From assembly GCA_002686835.1 (NCBI GenBank), contig NYYP01000023.1:1-64000 (forward strand): DNA of 64,000 nucleotides, written 5' to 3'. Of this stretch, positions 20,596 to 30,993 are shown one piece after another. The notes under the pieces are model-generated. The model ran no database searches. It was given only the letters and a program-made list of their open reading frames with translations, and had not been told where the DNA came from. Every line of letters starts with the position of its first letter. Position 1 is the first letter of the stretch. Position numbers and translations under genes: made by a program. The DNA comes from Opitutia bacterium. Its GTDB lineage: Bacteria; Verrucomicrobiota; Verrucomicrobiia; Opitutales; Seribacteraceae.

Positions 20596-21546
20596 ATGCC
20601 CGATAAGAAGAATAGCGTGAAATTTCTTGCTCATACACTGTTGTTAGCTGGCAGCTTGTTCCTTTTTTCTTGCGATAAACCGGGCACCGCCTCAGTGAAG
20701 CATTTTTCCCTCAAGAGTGAAGAATTAAGGGGGCGGGTAATTGAAGCGGATCTTAACAACAGCATGGTTAGGGTGGAGGTTCTTGCCTGTGGAGAGGGGT
20801 TGTCAAAAGAATGGGGCGGATATTCTGGTTTTGAGAAGTCATTTGCAGTGCAACCAGGTGATCTTAACTTACTACGGAACCCAAACACTTTCCGGGCCAC
20901 GACCCAACAAACATTTACCCCTACGCAAGGGGCTGGTTATTTGCTGACCTATGTTTGGCCGGACGATCGTTCAGAAAGAATCAGGGTAAACAATGTAAAC
21001 CGTCTTCTTAGAAGAGATACTTTAAGCATGGGTGACAGTATGATTCGTTCCGTTGGAGATACTCTCCCGCCTTTTGCTCTTTACGACCAGGACGGCGAGG
21101 TTCTCACGACTGATTATTTCGATGGTTCTGTAACCGTACTGAATTTTATCTTTACCCGATGTTCTATTGCGGAAATGTGCCCTGCTTCGACCCTTAGAAT
21201 GAAAAAATTGCAACGTCTGGCCAAGCAGACCAAAGTTCAACATGTAAAGTTTCTTTCAATCACCCTGGATCCTGACTTTGACACGCCAGGCGTTCTTAAG
21301 TCCTATGCCCGGGCTTATGATTTGGATGAGGAAAACTTCCGCTTGGGCACAGCGAATAAAGCAACCATTGACGATCTTACCCGGCAATTTGGTATTTTCC
21401 GCAAAAATGTGGATGATTTGCCTTTGGATCACACCATGCGGACTATGATCATTAATTCAAAGCGACAAATCATTTACCAGTTTCCAGGCAGTCAATGGTC
21501 CGCAGAAGATTTCTTGTCCCGCCTGCCTGAAGGAGTGGAAGGATAA
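20596..21546 (+). CDS. SCO1/SenC family copper chaperone-like lipoprotein
   Basis: 'LAGSLFLFSCDK' lipobox-like; 'GSVTVLNFIFTRCSIAEMCPASTLRMKKLQ' thioredoxin-like SCO site (CX5C), 'FLSITLDPDFDTP', 'DLPLDHTMRTMIINSKRQI'. Confidence 0.9.
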   Translation: MPDKKNSVKFLAHTLLLAGSLFLFSCDKPGTASVKHFSLKSEELRGRVIEADLNNSMVRVEVLACGEGLSKEWGGYSGFEKSFAVQPGDLNLLRNPNTFRATTQQTFTPTQGAGYLLTYVWPDDRSERIRVNNVNRLLRRDTLSMGDSMIRSVGDTLPPFALYDQDGEVLTTDYFDGSVTVLNFIFTRCSIAEMCPASTLRMKKLQRLAKQTKVQHVKFLSITLDPDFDTPGVLKSYARAYDLDEENFRLGTANKATIDDLTRQFGIFRKNVDDLPLDHTMRTMIINSKRQIIYQFPGSQWSAEDFLSRLPEGVEG

Positions 21547-21556
21547 AATAATAACT

Positions 21557-22465
21557 ATGAAAAATTTACTTTCATCCAAGTACTCCCCCATGTTTCTGAT
21601 GGTTCCGTTTGTGGCCTTATATTTGATTGTTCGTTCCTTGCCTGTTGAACAATGTGACTTTCTGCATGAGGAAACCTACAATTTGGAGGGGGAACTTGAT
21701 TATTGTGGCCCTGGAGACACTGGGTTTATTGATCTTTCCTTACGTAAGTGGCCCATGAGCCTAAACTTCCGACCACTTGATACCTTGGAAATTGGCAAGC
21801 CCTGCCGTTTTGAGATGAATATTAAACAGGCGGATGGATCACCTTTGAGTGAGGATGATGTGGCACTTAGTCATTCCCAGAAAATCCATCTGCTTGCGAT
21901 CGATCCAAGCCTGGCAGATTATCAGCACCTACACCCCCAAGCTGATCCTCTATTTAAGGGTATTTGGCGGTTTAAACTCACTCCGAAAAAAGCGGGAAAT
22001 TACCGGGTCTATCTAGACTTGATCCCTCTGCGAAGCCCGCGCCGTGTTCTGCTGGGTGCATCATTCACAGTGCCGGGAGATGTGGGCAACCTTTCCCTGT
22101 CCGAAGGGGGGGGCGTCTACTCCGTGAATGATCGGACATTCAGGATTGAGTCTATTGGCGGGAATGGGTCTGATTCCGAAATTCTTCTGAGATTCACCGC
22201 ACAAGACAAGGAAGGGGATGACCTGCCATTGAGGCCGGTTATGGGAGCCTTTGCCCATTTGGTTGCTTTTGAACCGAATACCGATGGATTTGCCCATTTA
22301 CACCCCTTGGAGTATGAACCGCCTCAGTCCGCGGAAGAAACTAGAGCAGGACCTTTAACTTTTAGTTTTAAATCCCCCGCAAACGGGCATTACAGGTTGT
22401 GGGCCCAAATCAAAGTGGCTGAGGATGAAGAGGAAAGTTTCCTGCCCTTTGATTTAAAGATCTGA
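21557..22465 (+). CDS. Hypothetical membrane-anchored/secreted protein with duplicated HLHP motif
   Basis: N-terminal hydrophobic segment; 'KIHLLAIDPSLADYQHLHP' and 'FAHLVAFEPNTDGFAHLHP'; 10 nt downstream of the SCO gene. Confidence 0.75.
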   Translation: MKNLLSSKYSPMFLMVPFVALYLIVRSLPVEQCDFLHEETYNLEGELDYCGPGDTGFIDLSLRKWPMSLNFRPLDTLEIGKPCRFEMNIKQADGSPLSEDDVALSHSQKIHLLAIDPSLADYQHLHPQADPLFKGIWRFKLTPKKAGNYRVYLDLIPLRSPRRVLLGASFTVPGDVGNLSLSEGGGVYSVNDRTFRIESIGGNGSDSEILLRFTAQDKEGDDLPLRPVMGAFAHLVAFEPNTDGFAHLHPLEYEPPQSAEETRAGPLTFSFKSPANGHYRLWAQIKVAEDEEESFLPFDLKI

Positions 22466-22468
22466 GAA

Positions 22469-22954
22469 TTACTGTTCCGGGATACGAACCCATCTTCGTA
22501 AAAGAAAGTGTTCATTTTCTTCCAAAGTCTCTAAGGGTTCAAATCTGGATTTGTATTCGGGAAAGAATGCGTCCCCATCAGGAACCTTCTGCCGGACTTC
22601 AGTGAGGAAGAGTTCATGGCAAAGTGGCAGGGTTAGTGTATAAATCTCCCCACCCCCAATGATGAATAAAGTCTTTTCGGGCGAAAGAGTTGCCCTGACT
22701 TCATCGAGAGATCGAAAAACCTGCATGCCATCCTCTGCCTGGGAGGTCCTGCTTAGTACCCAGTTTTGTCTTCCCGGTAAAGGTCCGGGCAGGGAGTCCC
22801 AGGTCTTTCTACCCATGAGAATAGTGCTGCCCATGGTGATTTTTTTAAACCATTTGAGATCACCAGGGAGACGCCATGGCAAATCGCCTTTTCTGCCAAT
22901 TACCCCATCCTCAGAGATCGCAACAATGGCTTTGTATGGAAACGATGAGTTCAC
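22469..22954 (-). CDS. folA: Dihydrofolate reductase
   Basis: '[46 protein letters not shown]', 'FIIGGGEIY'. Confidence 0.96.
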   Translation of the reverse strand: MNSSFPYKAIVAISEDGVIGRKGDLPWRLPGDLKWFKKITMGSTILMGRKTWDSLPGPLPGRQNWVLSRTSQAEDGMQVFRSLDEVRATLSPEKTLFIIGGGEIYTLTLPLCHELFLTEVRQKVPDGDAFFPEYKSRFEPLETLEENEHFLLRRWVRIPEQ

Positions 22955-23748
22955 ACAGCTATTGGTGCTTTGATGGTGGGATGGGGGTCGTAGTCCACCA
23001 GCTCGAAATCTTCAAACCGAAAGTCAGTAATTTCTTTTTGATCTCCATGAATGAGCATGGTTGGCTTGGGTCGGGGCTCACGAGACAGCTGGAGCTCAGC
23101 TTGCTCCCGATGATTTGCATAAAGGTGTAAGTCTCCAAAGGTATGAACAAATTCATGAGCCTGCAAATCACAGATTTTGGCGATCATCATGGTTAAGAGG
23201 GCATAAGATGCGATATTAAAGGGAACGCCAAGGAAAAGATCGGCACTCCTTTGGTAGAGCTGACAACTTAACCTGCCATCAGCCACATAGAACTGAAAAA
23301 GAGCATGACAGGGAGGCAGGGCCATGAGATGGAGCTCTCCTGGGTTCCAGGCACAGACAAGGTGTCGGCGACTGTCTGGTTGTTGGCGGATGGAGCGAAT
23401 AACCTCATCAATTTGGTTGATTGATCCACTGCCGTCGGGCTTATTCCAGTCAGTCCACTGGGCTCCATAAACCCTACCCAAATCACCGTTTTCATCGGCC
23501 CATTCATCCCAGATACTGACCCTGTTCTCGTTAAGGTATTTTACATTTGTGTCCCCTTGAAGAAACCAGAGGAGTTCATAAATGATGGAGCGAAGATGTA
23601 ATTTTTTTGTGGTCAGCAGAGGGAAGCCGTCGTGCAGGGAAAACCTTGCCTGTTCACCAAAAACTGACCAAGTGCCCGTACCCGTACGGTCATCTCGGTA
23701 AACACCATGATCAATGATGCGTTGCAACATATTTAAATAAGTCTTCAT
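22951..23748 (-). CDS. thyA: Thymidylate synthase
   Basis: '[19 protein letters not shown]', '[14 protein letters not shown]', '[24 protein letters not shown]'. Overlaps folA by 4 nt. Confidence 0.97.
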   Translation of the reverse strand: MKTYLNMLQRIIDHGVYRDDRTGTGTWSVFGEQARFSLHDGFPLLTTKKLHLRSIIYELLWFLQGDTNVKYLNENRVSIWDEWADENGDLGRVYGAQWTDWNKPDGSGSINQIDEVIRSIRQQPDSRRHLVCAWNPGELHLMALPPCHALFQFYVADGRLSCQLYQRSADLFLGVPFNIASYALLTMMIAKICDLQAHEFVHTFGDLHLYANHREQAELQLSREPRPKPTMLIHGDQKEITDFRFEDFELVDYDPHPTIKAPIAV

Positions 23749-23785
23749 CAGCTGGGTGGGATCATTCTTGATCAAAAGTGATTAA

Positions 23786-24628
23786 ATGCATATTGTTTTA
23801 TTTATGAGCGGTTACGGAAAGTCGAGGCTATCCTTCGTCTTTTGTGTGCTGTTCCTTTTTGGCTCCACCAATCTGTCCGCTCAGTTGAAGGCAAATGATT
23901 TTACCAAACGGGTGGGAATTTTTGACGGGAAAATGAGTTCATTAAGTGGTCGTGCGTCCAAATTTAACCGTGTCAGTTCTTCTTCTTACCGCCGAATTTC
24001 TGTGGAGGAGTGGCCTGCTCATTTTTCTCCCTTTGGGGGAAAAAGATTTCCCATGGGTTCAGCAAAGATTTGGGGAGGTGAGAGGGTTCCCTCATCCAGA
24101 ATGGAGATCAAGACACCATTGAATGATCAAATTGCCAATGAGACTTCGCAACGGGCAACGAATCAAAATCTGAGTAAGCACGACCCTGCGGCCAATGCGG
24201 TCGAGTTTCGGGATGCCTATTATGCCCGCCTGAATGACCGGGTGGATGAGTGGATGGAAAAAGTCAACAACATGTCCCTTCAGGATATTAACCGATATCA
24301 ATTTCGGCGTGGCCGATCGAAAGAACCGGGTTTTCCCGTGCAGCGCGCAGGAGCTGCTGGCATGAAAGATGCCCGCAGAGAATCAACTGTAAGAAGCAGT
24401 GGCTTACCTTCAGCCCCTGAGGCATCTGCAGTCGGCAACAATCAATACTGGATGGGACCCAGAAAAATAAATAACACAAGTTCTTCAATCGGTTTGGGCC
24501 AAGATACCAAGGTCCAAAGGCAAGCTCCATCTTTACGGACCAATCCATCGAAGCAAAATTTTAAGGCCAGCCCAAAGCCCATCCTGGGTCCCAAGACCAT
24601 TCGTGTTGAAGTAGGTGGGTCGGAATGA
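23786..24628 (+). CDS. Hypothetical secreted basic, Ser-rich protein
   Basis: Signal-peptide-like N-terminus ('LSFVFCVLFLFGSTNLSAQL'), long ORF with no recognised domain. Confidence 0.55.
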   Translation: MHIVLFMSGYGKSRLSFVFCVLFLFGSTNLSAQLKANDFTKRVGIFDGKMSSLSGRASKFNRVSSSSYRRISVEEWPAHFSPFGGKRFPMGSAKIWGGERVPSSRMEIKTPLNDQIANETSQRATNQNLSKHDPAANAVEFRDAYYARLNDRVDEWMEKVNNMSLQDINRYQFRRGRSKEPGFPVQRAGAAGMKDARRESTVRSSGLPSAPEASAVGNNQYWMGPRKINNTSSSIGLGQDTKVQRQAPSLRTNPSKQNFKASPKPILGPKTIRVEVGGSE

Positions 24629-24685
24629 TTCACGCTTGCCACAACCCGCCAGATTCTTACTTTAGTACCTTTTAAATTTAGTAAC

Positions 24686-24762
24686 GGACGGCTAGCTCAG
24701 TTGGTTAGAGCGACTGGTTTACACCCAGTAGGTCACAGGTTCGAGTCCTGTGCCGTCCACCA
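24686..24762 (+). tRNA. tRNA-Val (anticodon TAC), CCA encoded
   Basis: Acceptor GGACGGC/GCCGTCC, D-arm GCTCAGTTGGTTAGAGC, anticodon arm CTGGTTTACACCCAG, T-arm CACAGGTTCGAGTCCTGTG. Confidence 0.96.
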
Positions 24763-24786
24763 TAACTTTCCCCATAACCAAATTCT

Positions 24787-25272
24787 ATGCGCCACGTCAT
24801 TTCCGTTCTAGTAGAAAATAAATTCGGAGTTCTTGCCCGGATTGCCGGTCTTTTCAGCGGGCGTGGTTTTAATATAGACACACTTAATGTTGCTCCCACT
24901 CATTCAGATGGCCGTTCCCGAATAACTGCCACTCTTAATGGAGATGAGAAAGCCCTCGATCAATGTATTAAGCAATTGGACAAGCTGGTCGATGTCATCC
25001 AAGTGGAAAATTACCATGGGGATGAGGCAGTGGGAAGAGAGTTGGTATTGCTCAAAGTGGATGCCAACTCCAAAACACGTCCTGAAATTACTCAGATATG
25101 CGATGTTTTTCGCGGAAAAATAATCGATGTGGCTCCCGCCAGCCTGATCATCGAGGCGACGGGGAATGAAAACAAAATCAAAGCATTTTTGAACCTGCTC
25201 GAATCGTTTGGGGTCACCGAGCTTGCCCGTACCGGTGTGGTCTCCCTTAGGCGAGGGTTGAGCGAAGAATAA
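24787..25272 (+). CDS. ilvN: Acetolactate synthase small (regulatory) subunit
   Basis: 'MRHVISVLVENKFGVLARIAGLFSGRGFNIDTLNVAPT' ACT domain. Confidence 0.96.
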   Translation: MRHVISVLVENKFGVLARIAGLFSGRGFNIDTLNVAPTHSDGRSRITATLNGDEKALDQCIKQLDKLVDVIQVENYHGDEAVGRELVLLKVDANSKTRPEITQICDVFRGKIIDVAPASLIIEATGNENKIKAFLNLLESFGVTELARTGVVSLRRGLSEE

Positions 25273-25325
25273 TTTATAATCGAAACGATAATCCATATAT
25301 AACCTGGTAATCCCAAAAAAGTAAA

Positions 25326-26354
25326 ATGCCTGCGAAAGTATACACGCACAAAGAGGCGAAAATCACCCCTCTAAAAAAGAAAACGCTCGCCGTCATCGGT
25401 TACGGCTCTCAAGGACATGCTCATGCCCTTAATTTAAAGGAGAGCGGATTAAATGTAATCATCGGTTTGTACAAAGGAAGCAAATCTATTCGGGTCGCAA
25501 AGCGACATGGATTTGAAGTTTTTGAAGTTGCAGAAGCGGTGCAGAAAGCCGATGTGATCATGATTGGAGTGCCGGACATGAAGCAGGCGGAAGTCTATGA
25601 TTCAGAGATCAAACCGAACCTTTCCAAAGGCAAAACCCTTTTGTTTACCCACGGATTTGCCATACATTTTGGACTGATCAAACCACCCCGCGGAGTCAGT
25701 GTGATCATGGTTGCACCCAAGGGACCAGGTCACTTGGTTCGATCACAATTTAAAGAAGGCAAAGGCGTACCCGCATTATTTGCTGTTCTCAAGGGATCAT
25801 CCAAAGATTCCAAAAAAATCGCCCTTGCCTGGGCAGCGGGAGTTGGCGGGGCAAGAGCAGGTATTCTTGAGACCACATTTAAGGAAGAAACAGAAACCGA
25901 TTTGTTCGGGGAGCAGGCTGTTCTATGTGGGGGGGCATCTGCCTTAGTGCAGGCTGGTTTTGAAACTTTGGTTGAAGCAGGCTATGCTCCTGAAATGGCC
26001 TACTTCGAATGTTTGCATGAGCTAAAACTCATTGTTGATCTGATGATTGAGTCTGGCATTGCCGGCATGCGGTTTTCGGTCTCCGAAACAGCCAAGTATG
26101 GGGACATTACCCGTGGGCCCCGCGTGGTGAACGCCAATGTTAAGAAATCCATGAAGTCCATTCTTAAGGAAATACAAAGCGGTAAGTTTGCCAAGGAGTG
26201 GATTAAGGAACACCAGGCAGGATTGCCCAACTACAACAAATTACTTCAGGACGGGGAAAATCATCCAATTGAAGTGACCGGTAGAAGTTTACGTGCCGTC
26301 ATGCCGTGGATACCCAAGAAAAATATCAAGGGGGCACAGGCTTCCTATTCTTGA
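25326..26354 (+). CDS. ilvC: Ketol-acid reductoisomerase
   Basis: '[28 protein letters not shown]', '[14 protein letters not shown]', '[14 protein letters not shown]'. Confidence 0.97.
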   Translation: MPAKVYTHKEAKITPLKKKTLAVIGYGSQGHAHALNLKESGLNVIIGLYKGSKSIRVAKRHGFEVFEVAEAVQKADVIMIGVPDMKQAEVYDSEIKPNLSKGKTLLFTHGFAIHFGLIKPPRGVSVIMVAPKGPGHLVRSQFKEGKGVPALFAVLKGSSKDSKKIALAWAAGVGGARAGILETTFKEETETDLFGEQAVLCGGASALVQAGFETLVEAGYAPEMAYFECLHELKLIVDLMIESGIAGMRFSVSETAKYGDITRGPRVVNANVKKSMKSILKEIQSGKFAKEWIKEHQAGLPNYNKLLQDGENHPIEVTGRSLRAVMPWIPKKNIKGAQASYS

Positions 26355-26437
26355 TATTATTTTCCAAGGTTGGGTTTAAGGGAAAATACCCAACGGGGAT
26401 CATTAGGATGTTCCCTTGACCTTGTGCGAAGAACAAA

Positions 26438-27292
26438 ATGAGTAAGCCACTTGTTTTAGCAACAAGAAGGAGTCCTTTGGCTATGTGCCAAGCGGAGTTG
26501 GTTGCTGGCAGGATTGTAGAAAAGACCGGTCAGGAAGTTGTTCTTTTGCCCATGCTTACAACTGGAGACAGGCAGTCACAGTGGTCGCTGGAACAGTCTG
26601 GAGGAAAAGGTTTGTTTACCAAAGAACTCGAGCAAGCACTTCTGGACGGTCGGGCCGATCTGGCTGTTCATAGTGCCAAGGATATGCCCACTGAAATGCC
26701 TGATAATCTTGGATTGGTTGCCTTTCTTCCTCGCGAAGACCCAGTTGATATTTTTGTATGCAAGGAAGGCGTGGCTCAGCCCAAAATTATTGCTACGGGA
26801 AGTCCACGCAGAAGAGCACAGGCGACCAAGCTGTTTCCTGAGGCAAAATGGATAGAACTTCGTGGAAATGTCGAGACCAGGCTGAGAAAAATTTCCCAAG
26901 GAGTTGAAGCAGAAGCCACACTCCTTGCTGCTGCCGGGTTGAAAAGACTTAAGATAGATCATTTTCCCGGTTTGTCTTTTCGCCGATTAAGCCTGCAAGA
27001 AATGGTTCCTGCTCCTGGTCAGGGAGCGATCGCAGTTCAGGCACGGGTTGGGCATAGCCAAGAATATGACAAAATTAATGATGGCCAGACTGAAAATGCG
27101 GTAAAAATTGAGCGGGCTGTGCTTAACGCATTTGGCGGAGGCTGCCAGGTCGCACTGGGTGCAAATTATTGTGGCTCAACCGATCAGCTAAGCTTTTTTC
27201 ACGAGAAATGTGGAATAAAAAGCTTGAGGATTGCCGGGAGAGCACAAACAGATTGGATGGATGAATTGACCGGATGGACGAAGAACAAATAA
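26438..27292 (+). CDS. hemC: Hydroxymethylbilane synthase
   Basis: 'LATRRSPLAMCQAELVAGRI', 'GLFTKELEQALLDGRADLAVHSAKDMPTE', 'ATGSPRRRAQ', 'FGGGCQVALGA'. Confidence 0.96.
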   Translation: MSKPLVLATRRSPLAMCQAELVAGRIVEKTGQEVVLLPMLTTGDRQSQWSLEQSGGKGLFTKELEQALLDGRADLAVHSAKDMPTEMPDNLGLVAFLPREDPVDIFVCKEGVAQPKIIATGSPRRRAQATKLFPEAKWIELRGNVETRLRKISQGVEAEATLLAAAGLKRLKIDHFPGLSFRRLSLQEMVPAPGQGAIAVQARVGHSQEYDKINDGQTENAVKIERAVLNAFGGGCQVALGANYCGSTDQLSFFHEKCGIKSLRIAGRAQTDWMDELTGWTKNK

Positions 27293-28833
27293 GAGAAGGA
27301 ATCGTATACCTTGTGGGGGCAGGTCCGGGAGATCCTGGTTTACTCACCCTCAGAGCCCGTTCCCTTATCGAGACCTGTGATGTATTGGTGTTTGATCATC
27401 TAGCCAATCGGAGGCTGCACGATTGGGCGTCACCAGAATGCGAACGGATTGATGTCGGGAAAAGTCCGGGCCGGCACACAATGGAACAGTCAGAGATTGG
27501 AGAAATCCTCGTACAAAAAGCAAAAGACGGGTTACGAGTCGTTCGGCTAAAGGGTGGAGATCCATTTGTCTTTGGTCGGTGTGCCGAAGAAATGCTTACC
27601 TTGGATAAAGCCGGAATAACATACGAAGTGGTGCCAGGAGTAACGGCGGCTCTGGCTTGTGCTGCCTATGCGGGTATCCCTCTTTCCCACCGAGATTTTG
27701 GTTCCTCAATTTCCTTTCTTACTGGTCATGAGGATGTGGCCAAGGAATCTCTAAGGGTTAATTTTAGCAAGTTTGCAGAAGTGGGTGGTACTCTTTGTAT
27801 TTACATGGGCATGAGTAAAATGGAAGAAATTGTGGACAAACTTATCGCAGGCGGTCTTCCCGAAGACAGACCGGCAGCGATTGTTTCCCATGGTACTTTG
27901 CCCAGGCAGCAAAAAGTTTTAGCTCCCTTGAAGGATCTCGTCTCCCGTGCCAAAGAAGAACAATTGGGTGCTCCTGCCATTATCTTTGTTGGAAATTCAA
28001 TTGGACTGGCCCGATCCGCCACCTGGTTTGAGCAAAAGCCCTTACATGGAAGGCGTTTCGCCCTGACTCGGGCGAGCGGTCAGCAAAGCAAGATGCGCGA
28101 AGCATTGGAAGCCCAGGGTGCCGAAGTCCTTGAACTGCCTTTGATTAAAGTCGAACCATCTGAGGATCGTACACTTATTGCTGAAGTAATGGCAGGGATT
28201 GCCACCTATGAGTGGGTGGTGTTCACCAGTGCAAACGGAGCCAGGGAATTTATGAAACTTTTCTTTCGAGCCTTTGCGGATATCAGAAGTTTTGGTCCGA
28301 TGAGAATTGCCTGCGTAGGGAAGTCGACTGCAGAAGTTTTTCAAGCACTTCAATTAAATGTTGAACTCATTGCAAAAGACTCAACCGCAGAGGGAATGGC
28401 CAAGGAATTGGTGGCGACTGACAGTCTGGACAGTGCCAATGTCTTGGTTGTTTCCGGAAACAGGAACCGAGAAATTATGGTTGATATTTTAGAAGGAGTC
28501 GGTCGGGCAATTGTAGATACATTACCAGTTTATGAGACCGATTTTTCCGATGTGCTCGATGCACCTGATTTTGAAAAATTTAAAAAGGAAGGGGCGGACG
28601 CAATTATTTTCACAAGTTCATCGACAGCTCTTTCGTATGTGGAGCAATCAGATGATATTGTATTGGAAGAGAATGCGCGTTTGCCAATGCTTTGCAGCTT
28701 CGGACCCCAGACAACCCGGACATTGGAGGAGAATGAAATGATTGTCGGTCTGGAGTCTTCCCATCCCAGCATCGAGGGGTTAACCTATTCTTTGATCGAG
28801 CATTTTTCGGGTCCTTCCCCATGTCAACATTAG
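27274..28833 (+). CDS. Fused uroporphyrinogen-III C-methyltransferase / uroporphyrinogen-III synthase
   Basis: N-term 'VYLVGAGPGDPGLLTLRARSLIETCDVLVFDHL', 'RLKGGDPFVFGRCAEE' (CobA/SUMT); C-term HemD-like 'RRFALTRASGQQSKMREALEAQGAEVLELPLIKVEP', 'WVVFTSANGAREF'. Confidence 0.94.
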   Translation: MDEEQIREGIVYLVGAGPGDPGLLTLRARSLIETCDVLVFDHLANRRLHDWASPECERIDVGKSPGRHTMEQSEIGEILVQKAKDGLRVVRLKGGDPFVFGRCAEEMLTLDKAGITYEVVPGVTAALACAAYAGIPLSHRDFGSSISFLTGHEDVAKESLRVNFSKFAEVGGTLCIYMGMSKMEEIVDKLIAGGLPEDRPAAIVSHGTLPRQQKVLAPLKDLVSRAKEEQLGAPAIIFVGNSIGLARSATWFEQKPLHGRRFALTRASGQQSKMREALEAQGAEVLELPLIKVEPSEDRTLIAEVMAGIATYEWVVFTSANGAREFMKLFFRAFADIRSFGPMRIACVGKSTAEVFQALQLNVELIAKDSTAEGMAKELVATDSLDSANVLVVSGNRNREIMVDILEGVGRAIVDTLPVYETDFSDVLDAPDFEKFKKEGADAIIFTSSSTALSYVEQSDDIVLEENARLPMLCSFGPQTTRTLEENEMIVGLESSHPSIEGLTYSLIEHFSGPSPCQH

Positions 28834-29462
28834 TTAAGTTTTGCGGCATTACCCGTTCATCTGATGCCCAACTGTGCATTGATCTAGGGGCTGATGCCCT
28901 TGGATTTATTTTCCATCCTCAATCCCCTCGCAATCTTTCCCTTCCTCAGTTTCAGAATCTTCAGGCCACGGTTGATTTCAAAACCTGTGTAAAGGTTGCA
29001 GTAGCAGTTTCTCCGGATGTGCGACTGGTGAATGAATTTATCGATGCAGGATTTGAGAAGTTCCAATTTCATTATCCTGCGGAACTGCCGATCCAAAAAA
29101 TCTCGGAATGGTCGAGTTTGGTCGGTCGAGAAAATCTCTGGCTGGCCCCTCGTTTAAAACCATCTGAGCAGATGGTGGAGAGTTCGATGGAATTTGCCAA
29201 TGTCGTGCTTATTGATGCCTATTCCCAGGAGACATTCGGTGGCACAGGGAAACGGGCAGATTGGTCAAGGTTCGTTCAGTTGAAAAAACAGTTTACTGAC
29301 CATCAATGGTTTTTGGCGGGTGGATTGAGCCCGAACAATTTACAGGAGGCCATTTTGAATACCGCTCCTGATGGGCTTGATTTGAACAGTGGAGTAGAGA
29401 TTGAGCCTGGAAAAAAGGATAAAGAAAAAATTTACCAAGTATTTTCCCTTTTAAGCAAATAG
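28821..29462 (+). CDS. trpF: Phosphoribosylanthranilate isomerase
   Basis: 'VKFCGITRSSDAQLCIDLGADALGFIFHPQSPRNL', 'FLAGGLSPNNLQEAI', 'GLDLNSGVEIEPGKKD'. Confidence 0.95.
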   Translation: MSTLVKFCGITRSSDAQLCIDLGADALGFIFHPQSPRNLSLPQFQNLQATVDFKTCVKVAVAVSPDVRLVNEFIDAGFEKFQFHYPAELPIQKISEWSSLVGRENLWLAPRLKPSEQMVESSMEFANVVLIDAYSQETFGGTGKRADWSRFVQLKKQFTDHQWFLAGGLSPNNLQEAILNTAPDGLDLNSGVEIEPGKKDKEKIYQVFSLLSK

Positions 29463-29481
29463 ACCAGGCAGTGTACCAGTA

Positions 29482-30867
29482 TTACCTGAATTGCTTTGCC
29501 AGTTTGGCCAATTGTTTTGGATCCATTCCTTCAAGGTCAGGTAATCCTCCACCGCCTCCCCCAAAGGCGTTCATTAATTGCTTCATTTTTCCGCCCTTCA
29601 TTTTCCTCATCATTTTTTGCATCTGAGAAAATTGTTTTATGAGCAGATTGACATCTCGAATCTGAACCCCGGCTCCATCAGCAATTCTTTTTCTTCGGGA
29701 GCCACCAATGATTCGGGGAATCTTGCGCTCCTGTTTAGTCATGGAGAGAATAATAGCCTCATGTCTGCCCAGGGCAGCTTCCTCCTTATCGCCAACTTGG
29801 ACTTTTCCCATGCCAGGTAGCATTTGGGCAATTGAACCCATGGACCCAAGTTTTTTCATCTGTCTCATTTGGGAGAGGAAATCATCAAAATCGAATTCTG
29901 CTTTGAGCATTTTTTCAGCCATTCGGGCAGACTCTTCCTCATCAAAATGCTCTTGTGCTTTTTCCACCAAGGATACCACATCTCCCATCCCCAGGATCCG
30001 GGATGCCAGCCGGTCTGGATGAAAAGCTTCCAACTCATCCATTTTTTCACCGGTCCCTAAAAATTTGATCGGTGCTCCAGTCACTTTTTTCATGGAGAGG
30101 GCGGCACCCCCCCGGGCATCCCCGTCAATTTTGGTAAGAATAATCCCGGTGAGTCCTAACCTTTCGTGAAAGGTCTTGGCCACATTGACTGCTTCCTGGC
30201 CGAGGGCGGAATCGGAAACTAATAAAATTTCATGTGGATTAATTTCTCGTTTTAAATGTTCCAGTTCATCTACCAGTTCATCGTCGATCTGCAAGCGACC
30301 AGCGGTATCAAAAATCACCAAGTCTGAGTTCAGGGACTTTGATTTTTCCCAGCCCTCGCGGGCAATGGCGGAAACATCTTTGCTCTCCCGATCTAGGTGG
30401 CAGGAGAAATTTTCTTGCTTTGCCAAAAATTCCAACTGGTCAATTGCAGCCGGTCGGTAGACATCACAAGCAACCAGCATTGGTTTGCGTCCATCTTTGC
30501 CCAAATGCTTGGCCAGCTTGGCTGATGTTGTGGTTTTTCCTGCACCATGCAGACCAACCATTAGAACCCTAAGTGGACGATCATCCCGTAGCTGAGAATT
30601 CCCTTCCCCAAGAAGTTTGACCAGCTCATCATTGATTATTTTTATCACCTGTTGAGCAGGTGATACTGACTTGAGGACTTCCTGGCCAACGCAGGCGCCT
30701 TTGACTTCCTCAATAAATTCTCTGGCAACCTTGAAGTGAACATCTGCGGATAGTAAAGCCTTGCGAACTTCGGTTAGGGCATCGGAAATATTATCCTCTG
30801 TGAGTTTACTTTTTCCTCCTAGGGATCGTAAAACATTGCTTAGTTTGTCTGTTAAATTTTCGAACAT
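29482..30867 (-). CDS. ffh: Signal recognition particle protein Ffh
   Basis: '[27 protein letters not shown]', '[15 protein letters not shown]', '[16 protein letters not shown]', M-domain '[29 protein letters not shown]'. Confidence 0.97.
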   Translation of the reverse strand: MFENLTDKLSNVLRSLGGKSKLTEDNISDALTEVRKALLSADVHFKVAREFIEEVKGACVGQEVLKSVSPAQQVIKIINDELVKLLGEGNSQLRDDRPLRVLMVGLHGAGKTTTSAKLAKHLGKDGRKPMLVACDVYRPAAIDQLEFLAKQENFSCHLDRESKDVSAIAREGWEKSKSLNSDLVIFDTAGRLQIDDELVDELEHLKREINPHEILLVSDSALGQEAVNVAKTFHERLGLTGIILTKIDGDARGGAALSMKKVTGAPIKFLGTGEKMDELEAFHPDRLASRILGMGDVVSLVEKAQEHFDEEESARMAEKMLKAEFDFDDFLSQMRQMKKLGSMGSIAQMLPGMGKVQVGDKEEAALGRHEAIILSMTKQERKIPRIIGGSRRKRIADGAGVQIRDVNLLIKQFSQMQKMMRKMKGGKMKQLMNAFGGGGGGLPDLEGMDPKQLAKLAKQFR

Positions 30868-30993
30868 GGAACTGCCTATCATGACATTGAGGGAAGGCTG
30901 GGGAAAGCCAGAAATCTTGATGCTTCCTTTACGCGTTGCCAAATTCTCTAATTAAACTAGTTTCTTTTTTTTCCCTTTATAATTTACCACCCA

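Noticed and set aside
24763-24786. Leader-peptide attenuator for ilvN
   Set aside because: Only 24 nt separate the tRNA from the ATG; no room for a leader peptide and terminator/antiterminator.
30943-30993. SRP RNA next to ffh
   Set aside because: The gap is AT-rich and too short; no GGAA tetraloop/asymmetric-loop consensus seen.
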